64,000 nucleotides of DNA from Eumeta japonica (lineage: Eukaryota; Arthropoda; Insecta; Lepidoptera; Psychidae). Positions 45,611 to 58,298 of the stretch are shown here, one piece after another. The notes beneath the pieces were generated by a model. It was not told the DNA's origin and made no database searches. It worked only from the letters and a program-made list of their open reading frames with translations. How positions within the stretch are numbered: the stretch's first letter is position 1; every line of letters begins with the position of its first letter. The position numbers and the translations under genes are program-made. The stretch covers positions 310,001 to 374,000 of the forward strand of contig BGZK01000489.1 of NCBI GenBank assembly GCA_005406025.1. Reading direction: 5' to 3'.

Positions 45611-47319
45611 TGATACGTTACTGTGCCCATACAGAATAACTCTATTCCGCAAAATACATTTATAGAATTATCTATTTACTGCTGAAAATATATTGATATC
45701 CGATAAGAAATTATTATGCTCATATAAATAACTCACGCGTAAACTAAAGGAAGTAAAAGGGAAAACTCATTGAAATATTTTGTTTCAGTTTTATTCTCGT
45801 GTGCGAATGTGTCATTTATGAGTGAATTTTTAAAATATGACTTGTAACATAAAATGTAGAATGCACTATAGTAATTTCGTTCATGTTCTATGCTGTATCC
45901 CGGTGGAATATTGAAACGTGATCTATATAGTGAAATATGGTATTTACCATTTATGGCAGCTCAAAACTCATGTCCATGTTTACTAAGACATTTAATTTTC
46001 TCCCGTAAGTTGGCATTTTGTTGGCAGCTTCTGAACGAGATGTCATAGTGACATTTTAATGATCCCATAATTTGTTTAAATAAAAATCAAAATAGCTTTT
46101 TTTTAATTTATAACTTGATATGACGTATTCACTGCAAAGAAAAACTGAAATAAAAAAATATCTATTTTGAACATTTTCGTTGTCGTACAATATTATATTA
46201 AATTGGCCTGTCATCCATTAATAGGTCACATATAAAATATATATTTTTAAATTAAAAGTATGTGAGTATACTTTTTCTGATGAACGAAACATCTAGGAGT
46301 CCATTGAAAAAATATTAATAAAAAAAATTGCGTATGTACGCAATTCATACACGCTAGAAGTGAAATTTCAGAGAAATAACCTAGGAGACAATAAGATGAA
46401 TATAAAATATCAGGAGTAAGATAATTGGAAGGTTTATTTTTTTATAATATTTTTACCATGCTTAAAAGTTATTTTAGATTTTAATAAGATTATGTATGGA
46501 TCTAGGAGCAGTAAAAAATTAAAATGAAATTTACAGATAAGAAAATATTAAAGTACAATTTTGTACTTAAAAAAGATTAGAAATATTAGAAAATTTTCAC
46601 GTGCAATGAAGATATACCCACTATACTATACTCACTATACGATGTCTTCTCAAAGGGCTTCGCAATGTTCAGGCCTATACGCATGTATTAAAACTCAGAT
46701 GAGTAATTAGCTCGTAAAGTGCTCGGATGAGAGCAAGTATTAGATAGATCCACACCGACGCTTGCTCTCTCGTCTTAGCTGAGCAAACTACGGTGCACAC
46801 AAAAGTATAATGCTTAGTAGACGAGAGTGGGAAGTCTGCAAATGTCTTCTATCTCATTCCTGCGCCGGCTTAATCTTATCCATTTGTCGTGACGCATTTT
46901 CATTTCTTCGAGTTGCAAATCACAATGATTTTACTAAAGTCTCACTTCAAATTTTTTTTAAAACAAGCTTATATTAAAAAATTCAGTAATATTGAAACAA
47001 AAATAATAATTTAATCAAAGGTTGTGCTGATGAGCGTTATTGATATAGACGATTATAATAAAATAGATCGATCGAAATCCTGCATAAAACTGTCTATTTA
47101 ATACACACATTGTTCGGATAGTTTGAAAAAATAATTATGCATAATTACACCTAATATTCTATTTCATTAAATACAAAAACTTGTATCGCCCAAGAAATTT
47201 ATTTAGTATGAATTTTTTCTTTTACTGTTTTCTGATTGCGCTATTTCAAGCTTTTCTGCATACACAAACGCATCCAAACTCTATACAGTTGCAACGTTTT
47301 ATAACAGCCTTACTTTCAT
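45611..47319. other. Non-coding spacer
   Basis: 1.7 kb of AT-rich DNA without recognisable features. Confidence 0.45.
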
Positions 47320-47725
47320 TATCTTTGAGCTCCATCTTCAGATCCTGCAAAGTCTAGAGTACTTGTCAAGCTAAAACAAATTAGCCTAAACAGGACGGGT
47401 CTATGTTGTATATGAGGTTCTAAAGGTCTATCTTTAGAACCTCATATAGCATCAGAGAGTTTGTCAAGACAAAACAGATGACCCCGAAATCGATAGGGAT
47501 GCATCATTTTATTAGAGAGTTCCTTTAGCCACCCTCTAGCTCATCTTCAGGTCCTGGATATCATGTATCAACAGAGTCCTAGTCAAGACAAAATAGATGA
47601 GCCTAAACTCGATGGTTTATCTTGTTTAGTTTAGGAATTTCTATGGTCACCTTCCGATTCTATCATCGACCAGCCCCACGGTACTATATTACTGCATTGT
47701 CACTGAACATATACATAAAAGTATT
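47320..47725 (+). repeat. Diverged dispersed repeat with internal duplication and a perfect hairpin
   Basis: 'ctccatcttcagatcctg', 'cttgtcaagctaaaacaaat' and 'agcctaaac' recur about 200 bases on as 'ctcatcttcaggtcctg', 'tagtcaagacaaaatagatg' and 'agcctaaact'. The style matches a lepidopteran repeat with a 'catcttcagatc' line. Inside, tatatgaggttctaaag (47409-47425) and ctttagaacctcatata (47432-47448) form a 17-bp perfect stem with a 6-base loop. Confidence 0.6.
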
Positions 47726-48420
47726 CCAAATTTGAATTAAATCTAACGTTAGAAAGTGGTTCTAATTTAGCTTCCAAGATTTGACCTACATATTCTGATA
47801 GCAAGCTAAATCAAAGCTTGTGAAAACGGCATTTATCTCCAGAAATGGAATAGCAAACTAATCTACTTATGTGTAATAATGATTTGTATAAGAGATCTTC
47901 TCAAATAACGGATTAGGTATGATATTAAAAAAAAAAAGTTTTGTGAAACTTTCCTTTCGGTCAAACCTATTATTGTGACGTTTTCATAGTTCTTTTTTCC
48001 TTTCTTTCTATTCACTGATTTTTGGGTGACGCACAATAAATAATACTATTGTAAATTTATTACCATTTGAACCTAGTAATTAAAGTAAGATCATATTATA
48101 TGTCAGGGGCTATAAGAAATAATAATTGCACTCTCTGAATCTTATGTCTTTTACGTGCAATCAATATTTGGTAAGATACGCAAATAAGCAAAATATGTAA
48201 TAAATTTGTCTATTACATATTCTGCATTTGAAGTATTTGGAAAAGTAAAACGTTCATAGTAATTTATTTTGAGTAACAGACTGTATTTTAATAATGATTA
48301 AAATACTATCTAAGACAGTCACATAACAACGCATTATAAGTATATATGTCCTACCTAGACTTAGTAGAAGTCTAGACATGACAAATATACTTATGAGTAT
48401 ATTTGGCCTGTCTATAGTCT
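47726..48420. other. Non-coding spacer
   Basis: AT-rich; nothing recognised before the hAT insertion. Confidence 0.4.
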
Positions 48421-48428
48421 ATCTAGAG

Positions 48429-51400
48429 CAGTGGTTCTTAACCTTTTTAGGTCCGTTACCCTTATGACCTAACTAGGGTCACTGATTTTACCCCTCCTCC
48501 CAACGGTGAACTCAAACAATACGTGTTAATACAAATACGTAGACTTTATTAAACATAAAAACAATTGCACATGAAAAATTTAGACATTTTTACAAACAAA
48601 AAAATACATTTTTAAGCTAGGTTTTTTCAATAAATTTAATAATAACTACTTAAAAATAAATTAACTTCGGAGTTATTTTACAATCGTCAGTTGAAAGGTT
48701 GAGGGAATTATTGGTATGGTGAATGCTTGTATTTGAGTGTTATTTATATACATAAGTATGTATCTATCTATGTGTGTATGTATGTATATTGTATATTATT
48801 TATTTAATTATTAGACTGATAAAGTATTATGCAATTATTTTAATTTCTAAAATTTAGAAAACATAAAACAAATTTATAATTTTAGTGCGAAGGTTGGTAC
48901 TGCTTCGCATTTACAAGTTTGGTAATGTTAGGTTTTGTTTCACTTAAAGCGCATCTCAAATCGTGTTCCACATTGAGACGATTTCTGGCCTTTGTTTTTA
49001 GTGTGACCAAAGTTGAGAAACCACTCTCACACCTGTAAGTAGTAGCAAACGGTACCAACATTTTTAAAGCTCTGTCTGCTATGATGGGATATTCAGCACC
49101 TACTTTTTTCCAAAATGTACATAGGTCGTAATTTTGGAATCCAACTTTTAAAGTGCAATCCTCACGTAGCCCAAGAAATTTTACTTTAGCTGATACATCT
49201 TCATCCTTAAAGATATCATCAGTCAAAAATGGTCTCAATACCCAAGAGTTGGACTGACGGTTATCCATGTCCGGGAAATATTGTTGCAGTGAGCTTATTA
49301 CTGACGACAAATGCTGTACCACGGAATCTTCAAATGTAATTTTGTCAGCTTTATCGTTTTCCAGTTGCTCACAAACTTGTGGAAACATTGTCATATCGCC
49401 AACCTGAACTCTACGTTTGTATAATTCTAATTTGCGAATAAAGCTTGCTACTTTATCTTGCGATATTAAAATATTGGTCATATTTCCCTGTAACGAAAGA
49501 TTGAGGCTATTGATTTCAGAAAAAAAATCTGCAAGATACGCCAGCATTTGGACAAATATTTTATCTTTAATTTTTAAGTAAAACTCTGTTTCTTTTTTGA
49601 TCTTTGGTTTTCCAAAAATAATCTTATTTCTTCGCGAAGCTCAAACACTCTGTTTAACACTTTTCCTCGTGACAGCCAGCGAACCTCTGTATGATACAAG
49701 AGGGAGTTAAATTTAGCGCCAACTTCATCGCAAAGCACTTTGAACAATCTAGAATTGGTAGCGCCTCCACGAATATAATTTACAATTTTTACAATATCAT
49801 TTAACGTGTTTAATAGATCAGTAGGAAGCGTCTTGACAGCTAGAGCGTAGCGATGTATCAAGCAATGATAAGACAAAACTTGAGGAGCGACTTGTTTAAC
49901 CATTGCTTGGAATCCCGAACGAATACCCATCATGGAAGGCGTACCGTCTGCGCAGGCGCCAACTAGCTTTGACCAGTCTATTCTGTTTTCTTCAATAAAT
50001 TGTTTTAAAGTTAAGAATACGTCTTCTCCGCGAGTGGTGATCAAAGGCTTACAGAACAAGCATTTTTCTTTTAAATTATCATCTTTTATGTAACGTGTAA
50101 ATACCAATAATTGAGAGCACGAAGCTACATCAGTCGACTCGTCTAATTGCAGCGCAAACATAGGACTTTCTTTAATTTCAGAAATTACACTTCCTAAAAT
50201 GTCTCTACTCATCTCTGCAATACGACTTTGAACTGTTGTATTGGAGAGTGCGATCTGCTTTATCTTGGCCACATGTTGCTCGCCAATTACAAGGGATACT
50301 GCATCACATAAGCAAGGCTTAATGAGATCCTCTCCTATAGTATGCGGTTTTTTGTTTACAGCAATGCGATAAGAAGTTTTATATGGTGCTTGAAGACACG
50401 ATTCCTTTACCTTTTGTACGTGTCCCGAAGAATCCATCCGCGAAGTCTACAGAGCACGTTCCTTAGTCTTAAAGAAATCTATATCCTTTGCTACGAACTC
50501 CTTATGAACTTTTTCAAGATGTTCTTTTAATTTGCTTGGTTTCATGCTCTCTGCAGAAAGAACTTTACTACATAGAACACACTGAGGCTTTTCTACATTC
50601 CTGTCAACAAGCTTTGTAAATCCCCATTGTAGAAATGCTTCTTTATAAGAACGTTTTTTCAGATGTAGAAGCCATGTCATCTAAAACAATCGACCAAAAT
50701 CAAGACACGAAAATAATAAACAGTGACAGCAGTGTTGGCTAGTTTAATGTTGTTTAACTACGTTTTTGAATGTAGGTATACTTACTTTAAAGAAAGCAAC
50801 TGATCATATTCAGTTGACAAATTACTTGTGTGCCTACAATACTATTCTGCTGGTAGTTCATTTATCAATGAAAGTACCTACCTTATACTTTATTTCTGAC
50901 ATACTTGCAATATTTTGCAATTTAACTACTACCTACTTGCCTGTAAAAATAATAGCAGAGTACTACTTATTTGTAAAGTTTATGTAATTTTGTATTACAA
51001 TTTTTTTACAAATTGTTGACATATAAAGTTTTATGATATAGGTCCCAGATCATCAGCAATAAGTAGATAAGTAGGTACTTATAACAATATTGAAAAACAT
51101 TGCGGCAACCAGACTAACACATTAACTAATTATAACTTGTTGATTACCTACTTGTAAAACCAAGTTACAAAGTAGGTACCTAAGTTCCTTCCTACCATAA
51201 CATAACATACACTCACGCCTGTATTTATTGAGTTCGTAACAAAATAATATAACATCAAAATCCACAATAACAAAGAAACACTTACCAAAAAAGTAAATTA
51301 TAATATTGAAGTATATTTTTTAAGTGGCTTCTGGGGTTAGGGTTTTGATTGTTTGTGCACAAAACAATAAAACAAATGAAATCACTGCACGAATTCAACG

Positions 51401-51650
51401 GTACAATTAAAATTGCACCAGTTGCCTGAGTGACAGCGCGGGGCGAGGAGAGGGGGCGCTCACTCGCTCGGTGACGAGAAGATGCGTGCACTCGTTCGCG
51501 CGCGGGGCGGCGGCGGCGGTGGCGTAGGTTCTCAGATTGTCATTTTGAAATTCGGCGTTTGAGACAACAACCTGCTCTGCTCTTTATTACCCCCACGAAA
51601 TACAAGTTTTACCCCCGCGGGGGTAATTACCCCTAGGTTAAGCACCACTG
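48429..51650 (-). mobile_element. hAT transposon, full length, 3.2 kb, with 8-bp target duplication
   Basis: The left terminus cagtggttcttaacct and reverse-complemented right terminus cagtggtgcttaacct match at 15 of 16 bases and fit the usual hAT 'CAGTGGTTCT' ends. The flanking octamer atctagag occurs exactly at 48421-48428 and 51651-51658. The transposase lies on the minus strand (see 48882-50675). Sequence downstream of the right terminus on the inside is GC-rich (about 51435-51530, gcgcggggcggcggcggcgg) and could be the element's promoter. Intact target duplications and long readable frames indicate a fairly recent insertion that has since lost coding capacity. Confidence 0.95.
48882..50675 (-). 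pseudogene. hAT transposase with BED zinc finger (ZBED5/SCAND3-like group), inactivated
   Basis: Three long open segments follow one another. The first, near 50660-50447, holds a BED finger (KPQCVLCSKVL, then SKLKEHLEKVH; Cx2C and Hx4H). The second, 50437-49574 (287 codons), has [14 protein letters not shown] and [12 protein letters not shown], the two N-terminal catalytic aspartate regions, and [20 protein letters not shown]. The third, 49547-48882 (221 codons), has AYLADFFSEINSLNLSLQG and ends in the hAT dimerisation motif CESGFSTLVTLKTKARNRL. Segments one and two are in the same frame, separated by one TAG near 50449. A one-base shift in an A-run near 49600 separates two and three. The likely original start (MASTSEK, 50675) is one frame off the finger through another A-run. 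The length is typical of the group. No function is expected. Confidence 0.92.
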
Positions 51651-51658
51651 ATCTAGAG

Positions 51659-51760
51659 AGTAGTATGCTCTAAGATGGACAATCTCAATAAACTTGCCAA
51701 AAGCAAACACATAAACAAACCTTCGCGTTTGAAATGACGTGCGTAGACCGCGGTTCGACA
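51659..51760. other. Spacer
   Basis: Short unique sequence right of the hAT insertion. Confidence 0.3.
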
Positions 51761-52140
51761 AAGCTCTTTATAACGAGTTGAAATAGCCGGCGAGCGGTGC
51801 ACCGCGGCCGCGGCACTCGCGCCGCCGCCGGCATCATGCGATACCATCGTTAGTCAGCTCTCGCAGCGCCATTCGCGGCCGTTCCGAGACAAAACAATAT
51901 TGATATTGGATAATGTAAAACTCGCGTGATAGTGAGGAATTATATCCGAGGAAAACTGCGGTTTCCTCGCCGTTCCAGCTCCCTTGGCGTTTTCGCGGAA
52001 CGACCGGCCCGAGAGCGCCCGGGGCGCGGCCGGCGCGCTCCGGCCGCTCTTATGTCCAAATCAAAGTGAATGTGTATCAGGATGGAGCGGCGACGTGGTG
52101 AGCCCGACTCGATCGTGTTAGCGAACGATGGTAACCCACC
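51761..52140. other. GC-rich islet, possible promoter or regulatory block
   Basis: Two CpG-rich peaks (about 51790-51835 and 51965-52050) flank 'gatattggataatgtaaaac'. A small stem, cgaggaaa / tttcctcg, lies at 51946-51969. No frame with domain content is seen. It is among the strongest islets in the window. Confidence 0.35.
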
Positions 52141-52469
52141 TACGTATTGATAAGAAACTCCCTTTAGGTACGGTAACTGATTTATGTCCGTTTAGAGGAC
52201 AGTACGTTGCGTTATAATACGAGTACTATGGATTTCACATCCGATTGAAATACACGCGTGCTTACAAGTTGTGAACCTATTAATTTACTTATTCTTAGTT
52301 AATAGGTTAAATACCGTAAAGCGTGTAATACAAAAAGAAAGCGGCTCGAGTTTCTGAAGTTTCGTTCGTAGGGCACCACAGCCGAAGCAAGGAACAATAG
52401 ATTGCTTATAGTTTCGTGGTTTCTGTAGGGTCTGGTCACGACTTTACAATTTCAGTTATTTTTATATAG
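52141..52469. other. Non-coding spacer
   Basis: Nothing recognised. Confidence 0.35.
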
Positions 52470-52755
52470 ATAAGGTGCCGCACTTCTAAATGAAAAAAAT
52501 GAAATCTATATAGGATTACTCGTCTGTCTGTTACTGTCAATTTGTTCCGATTCTATCGAACCGATTAAGTTGACTTTTGTTACACATATACATGTCTGTG
52601 ATCCAAAGACCGACGTGTAATTTAAAGGAATTAATTTTATATTTGTGAGTCACTTCTGGGAGCGAACAAATAAACAAAATTTGTAACAAATATGCGGTAT
52701 CGTAGTACGGAACCTTTATAGCGTGAGCCCGACTCACACTCGGCCGGTTTTTTTA
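52470..52755 (+). repeat. Dispersed repeat family 'C', copy 2, with diagnostic 3' end
   Basis: It closes with 'gtacggaacctttatagcgt', 'gagcccgactcacactcggc' and a T-run. This is a well known terminal line of lepidopteran repeats (…ggaaccctt…gtccgactcgcacttggccggttttttt). The internal part aligns with 30880-31140. Confidence 0.75.
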
Positions 52756-52812
52756 TGAAATTGTTCGAGCGGGTACATTATGGCCTTACGCTGAACAAAA
52801 TTACATAACTTA

Positions 52813-53008
52813 GAGCCCCTTTCACCGTCACCTTTTAAACTGACATTTGACAAAAAGTCACTTTTGAGATAAAATTTACGTTCGACGTCCTCCTTTTAAC
52901 GTTTGTTAGGACTGAAACCTTTTCAAAGAAAGACATGGAATGCAAAATTAATTTTAGAAGAGATTTTTAGTTAAAAGTGAGTTTAAAATGTGGCGTTGGG
53001 AGAGGTCC
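52813..53008. mobile_element. Palindromic MITE with TTA target duplication, copy 2
   Basis: The termini gagcccctttcaccgtcacc and reverse-complemented ggacctctcccaacgccaca match over most of 30 bases, continuing into 'ttttaaact'. The element is flanked by TTA at 52810-52812 and 53009-53011, as for PIF/Harbinger. The internal arms 'acgttcgacgtcctcctttt' and 'aagacatggaatgcaaaatt' correspond to copy 1 at 45237-45411. It is 196 bp and non-coding. Confidence 0.8.
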
Positions 53009-53011
53009 TTA

Positions 53012-54569
53012 AGCTGTCGTACAACTTGTAATTACATTACGAAAAAAAAACACTAGACGTAGCTTTCAATCCATAAAATCGTAAGATAAGTTTTTTGATC
53101 ATTCGATTGCATGGGGAGTTGTTAGTGAATTTTAGGTTCAAATGTCACATCGCTCAAGTGTATATTTTACGGCATATCGCTTTTAAAGTAAAAACAACAG
53201 ATTTTCGTATAAGTGAAATATTGGAAACTAAATAAAATTAGATTTTTTTTATTAAAAAAATGAAGTAATCAATTGTGACAATATTGATATCTACCGCTTA
53301 AGCATTTATTTCTGCAATACATTGTCAATGAGGAATGATGTGATAACTGTTTGTTTCAAATTTATTACAATTGCAAGTTTACTTTAATATGTCGGTATGG
53401 AATCCTGAATTTGGGAGTTCTATTTTTTTATATTTATTCGGGTATAACTTCTTTGTTTATGAACCGATTTGTCGTTTCTTTTTGAATTGGCTTTATCATA
53501 GCTCCAAGGTAATCCTATTTTCATTTTCTTGCCATTATAATGCACCTTGAAATTTCAAGATATATCAGGATGTTCCCAAAAAATGAAATAGAAAATCTAA
53601 AACAGTTGAGATACCGAGAGAACGTTTATGAACGTTCCGAAAGAAGATAGATACCTAATTATGGTCATGGGCGAGCTCAATTGGACTTGACATGGAGTAT
53701 GATGACATAGAACGAATCTCCTCAACAAAAAACAGGAGAAATGTGTAGGTTGGATTAAAATGGATATTATATCAATCCTATAGGATACTATAAAAGGTTG
53801 CCATTGAACTACAAGGCAATGCATTTAAACTATTTAGCGATAACAGCATAAATAATGTGAATTGGTTTATTTTGCGTGGATTTTAATTACTTTGGTAAAG
53901 AATCAAGATGATGTGATTCGATTAATTATAATATCATTTAGAGGATGAAGTTTAAATTCTCAAAAATTTCATTTATGACTTTGTTCTTTCAGCGCGTGGT
54001 TGATTCAATAATTATTTATTTTATTCTGAATCAGACGATTTTGTCCCTTCAAACTTTTTTATGCGACTAAAATCTACATACACCTGACCTATAACGAAAT
54101 TTTTAATCCAGTTAAGAAAAATGGAAAATGTGTATCTGACACCGACTTTAAAAACAAGTAATTATTTTAATATTTTTAAAGCAGTTTTTATAATAAAAAA
54201 TGTGTAGTTATTAAAATTTGTATTATTTATAATTGGTTGTATTGGTCATAATCCATGTTAGACGAAGATATCAAACTATTTTTAATCAGTTAGTTTAGTA
54301 AGACATAAGACTATTATTTGTCTGTAATAAAGCCTTCATTACAGAAAAATCGTTTTTACGGATTAATAATATAACTAAGTCTGTAATTGATGATAAACCG
54401 ATCTGAATAACATTTGACTTTAAATCGGTTTTATGTTGAAATGACCGTTTAGATGTTTTATCGGGTTAAATTAAAGAGTAGTAGTTACGTTTAAACCTAA
54501 TCGAAATTGAATTATACTCTGTGCGGGTAAAACCTTGGTGCACATAAAGGCACAATGAATTATTAGAAT
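53012..54569. other. Non-coding spacer
   Basis: AT-rich. 'ataacttctttgtttatgaa' and 'ccgatttgtcgtttct' (53440-53475) hint at a worn dispersed repeat. No gene recognised. Confidence 0.45.
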
Positions 54570-54720
54570 GAAGAGCAGGGTCGGTATTAGAATTGAAAGT
54601 GGAATCGATATCGTATTTGAAGGTAAGAGGAGAATTGAAATTGAGAACGAGACAAAGAGCGGAGCCGATAGTGGAGTGGCGAGTGATAATGAGAACAGGA
54701 CAGGTTCAGGACTATCAATA
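54570..54720 (+). repeat. Purine-rich period-6 tract
   Basis: The clearest hexamer locus in the window: attaga attgaa agtgga atcgat atcgta tttgaa ggtaag aggaga attgaa attgag aacgag, continuing in phase to about 54715. The consensus is near a(a/t)(t/c)g(a/g)a. Confidence 0.65.
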
Positions 54721-55280
54721 AAAAAAAAATCGTCTAATGCTTAAAGCGGACTAATAATTTTTTTCTCTATACATATAGTCGCGTGCGAATATTATAATAG
54801 TTAAAAATAAAATAGGCCGTTCTTTGAAATTGACTCCTTACTCAATTAATTCAAAATCACTATGGAAATTATTTATTCTGGAACTTTATAGACATTCTTG
54901 TAGATTTCAGAAAACTACAAGATTAGAAAACCGTGGATACCAATGTAGCTTTGTTTGAAGTATTTGGGATGGCGATTATTTCGAAGGTTTTTTGTAAATT
55001 TAAAAGTATACCGGTGATTTTTTACCATTGACCAGATAATTAATTATATGGTCGGTCAATGATAGTACAATAATTCTATAGACATGTTGGATATTAAGTC
55101 GTATTGATTTGGAAAATTATTCGCTTTCTTCATATTCTTTTAATTCAATGTTTACTACTTTTTAAAAATATTTCGATACATAGATAGCTTAGGCTTAACA
55201 TGAGCTTCTAATTTATGACATCAATAGGTATAACTATAGTTCGTTTAAAAATTGTAGCAAAAATTTTGGTACGCGGGGTA
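54721..55280. other. Non-coding spacer
   Basis: Nothing recognised apart from a weak stem, cattgacc / ggtcaatg, near 55027-55062. Confidence 0.4.
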
Positions 55281-56532
55281 CACTGAATGTTTTGCATAAC
55301 TCATAAATAAAGCAATTTACATGTGAAGTAAAATATTTACTGTTTTTCAAAGTATATTCCATTACATTTTACACACTTTTTCATCCGTTCCAACCATTTT
55401 TTAAAACATCAGGACTATTGGTCTGAGGGGCATGTTTTGCACGTGCTGGTTGAAAGGTATCTGGCCCCGTAAATGTCAAACCTCTCATCAAATGTTTGAT
55501 TTTTGGAAAAATAAAGAAATGATATGGTGCTAGGTATGAATAAAATGTGGGATGGGTCACAAGCTTTACCTGTTTAGAAGTCATCCTCTTATTCGCGGTG
55601 TGCGGCGAAACATTGTCATAGAGCAATAAGATGCGATTTCTTGGTCGTTTTCCCCTAACTTTTTCTATGACACTGAGCAAACAAATGGTAATGTACTACT
55701 CAGTGTTAACTGTCTTTTGTTCTTCAAGTGGGATCGTGCAGACAGGACCCGTCTTGAAGAAAAAAAAATGCATCATTTCTTTGCCTACGCTTCTCACCTG
55801 CTTCAATTTTGTTGGTTTGCTGTCTCCTTCGAACACCCATACAGAAGAGTGTTGCTTTATTTCCAGTGTGTAACAATATATCCAAGTTTCATCTCCTGTC
55901 ACAATGTCATAAATAGCATTTGAATGTCCGTTATCCTACTTTGACAACATTTTTTTATACTAATCAATTTGGGTCCGTTTATGTTCGGGGGTGAGTGCAT
56001 GAGGAATGAACGGCGACAAAGTTTTCTAACTTTTAAATGTTGATGTAAGATTTTCGAATTTGCCTCATACCAATCCCCAAATGTTCTCGAATCTACTCAA
56101 AAGTGATACGCCGGTTTACTTCAGTCGATTGTCTGACAGCAGCCACATTTTCCTAAGTGGTCGCAGTTGAGGGCCGACCTTTACGAATTTCATCATGAAG
56201 AGAAACTCGGCCACGATCAAATTCTGCACACCATCGCCTAACGGTGTTCAATTGAGGTGCTTAGCTCCCAAAAGGATTTTGAAAACGAGCAGAGCGGTCT
56301 TGCGGCGACAGTGAACTTTTAAAATCATGAAAAATCATCGCCCGAAAATCTTCTTGAGTCAATTCTATTATTGCTACAGATGACGAACTTCAAACTTGTG
56401 CTAAAAACAAGTGACAAGCGACTTCTCGCCAATAAATATTTTAACCAATGAATGACTTTATTATGTTTTAAAAAATATAACATTAGAAATTCAAGCATTT
56501 ATGAACGGCCAGGAGTGCAGAACTTTTAGTGT
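55281..56532 (-). mobile_element. Mariner element, full length, decayed
   Basis: The left end acactgaatgttttgca (55281-55297) and reverse-complemented right end acactaaaagttctgca (56516-56532) agree at 14 of 17 bases, so both inverted termini survive. The length, about 1.25 kb, is normal for mariner. The transposase on the minus strand fills it. I could not fix the flanking TA dinucleotides, because the outermost bases are worn. Confidence 0.85.
55381..56400 (-). pseudogene. Mariner transposase, full span, multiple stops and frameshifts
   Basis: In order on the minus strand are SLSPQDRSARF, VRRWCAEFDRGRVSLHDEI and RKGRPSTATT (the N-terminal DNA-binding region), then LGIGMRQIRK and TGDETWIYCY (first catalytic aspartate present). 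GDSKPTKLKQVRSVGKEMMH, FFKTGPVCTIPLEEQKTVN and VIEKVRGKRPRNRILLLYDN (second aspartate present) follow. The family's PPYSPDLAP..DF segment reads PTFYSYLAPYHF, so the third catalytic aspartate is lost. Several stops and shifts interrupt the first half; the last two segments are open for 68 and 99 codons. It is not functional. Confidence 0.9.
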
Positions 56533-57678
56533 GCTTTATGTACCTAAACACTCTTATTAGATGTTAAATTTAAGGTGATTCGAAACGATTACAAAAAGTT
56601 AAAATTATTACAGAAAAATATTAAATTTTGTTCCAAATGCTAATTTGCGGTTAAACCCAGTTTCACGGAAAGCAAATCTTAGTTTTATAGATAAGTGCAA
56701 ATTTTTTTCTAAAATGATTGTATAATTAGAACATTGGGGCAAAATTTTCTTTGCATTTCAGACCTTTTGGTGGTGTGCTATTAAACACAAATACACGTAT
56801 GTCCGTGATTACTACAATTGGCGGATTTTTCAGAAAGGAGTGGCTTTACGAATAGGCCACACCCTTTTAAATTTTTACAAATTATTTGAAAAATATATTT
56901 TATGTTTATTTATCAATATGGTCAGATGCGATGATCTGAATATTATTAAAAATTCAAATAGTTGAACCGATTTCTGTGAAATTCACACAAATTGTTCTAA
57001 TTTTTACAAAGAGTTAGTAATTAGAGTGGCTTATGGTTATGTGATTGTATTTTTGTGAGATTAATAAGCACTCCTATAATATAATTTGAGTAATTTCAAT
57101 AAAATTGCTATGAAGATAGTTTAAAGCAAGCAAAAGACTGCATTATTTTTAGTATGTTACGGTTAAGTTTCACTGAAAAATACTAAAAAGTAAGTGATGT
57201 AATTGGACGAGTTTCGCCGAAATTTTCAGTATTTCCTCTGTATTAAACGAAATATAGAATTGCTGCCCGTGACTCGAAAGGAAGTAATGATCGTAAAATA
57301 TATGCTAAATTCATAAGCATTTTTTAATAAATTACGCTAAAAATATAAGGGAATGTGTAATAAATGTAGTTGAGCGAGGATGAAATTTTCCATTTGCATG
57401 TAAAAGTTTTTCAATTCTTGTCAAATGCATGCTAATGATTGCTGACAATAATTTTCAGAAAACAAAACGACAAAGTTCATGGCTATATCTTTCTTATATG
57501 CAGAGCAATTTTTTAACAAGTGCCTAATCAAAACCGGCAAAAAAATATGGTATTTATGAGTAACAGTGTCGAAATGTATTAAATTTAGAAAATGATGACA
57601 ACGATTTGAGTATCTTTAACATGTTGTATATAAAATATTTTGCAAAAAATTTACATTATATAATATTTGCGAATTATG

Positions 57679-57680
<2 letters not shown>
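56533..57680. other. Non-coding spacer
   Basis: AT-rich; no gene recognised. Confidence 0.45.

Positions 57681-57712
<32 letters not shown>
57681..57712. repeat. TA microsatellite
   Basis: About fifteen uninterrupted ta repeats between 'gaaca' and 'cgttaag'. Confidence 0.95.
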
Positions 57713-57713
<1 letters not shown>

Positions 57714-58298
57714 TTAAGTAGATACTAATAATAACATAATTGCCATACGGGATTGCAGTTTATTGAACATTTTAATGCGTTCAAATAATTCATTCAAAAT
57801 TATCGAATATTTCAGAATGAAAGCAAAATATGTGCAAATATTATTGTTGTAAAATGTATGTCCCTAAAGGCTGATTTATTAAGAGGCGTTCAATTTCATA
57901 CTTACAAGAAAATATAAACAAACAAATTTATTTCTTTATCGTCACCCTTTACGTCACGGTCATGGAAATAATATTAAGTCTTAAGAATAATTGTTAACTT
58001 ACATTTTGCATTTATAGTGTCAAAAATACTATAAACTATAGAATGATTGCCTACAATAAAATTATTATGGCACGTTTTGGGTAACAACGTTTATGTGTTT
58101 CAAATTATATTATGTCTGCAGCGAATTCTTGCAATTTTAAAGTATTTACTGTTGAAGTCTTTGTTGCTTTTATCGCAAATAAAACGCTTTTTAAAATAAT
58201 ACCTATTTCTTCTTTTACATTACCCACTAAAAATCTCATCTGAAAATACATTCTCATAGCAAAAACTATTATATCCACTTTTTAGTTGTGAGAATTAG
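57713..58298. other. Non-coding spacer
   Basis: Nothing recognised. Confidence 0.4.
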
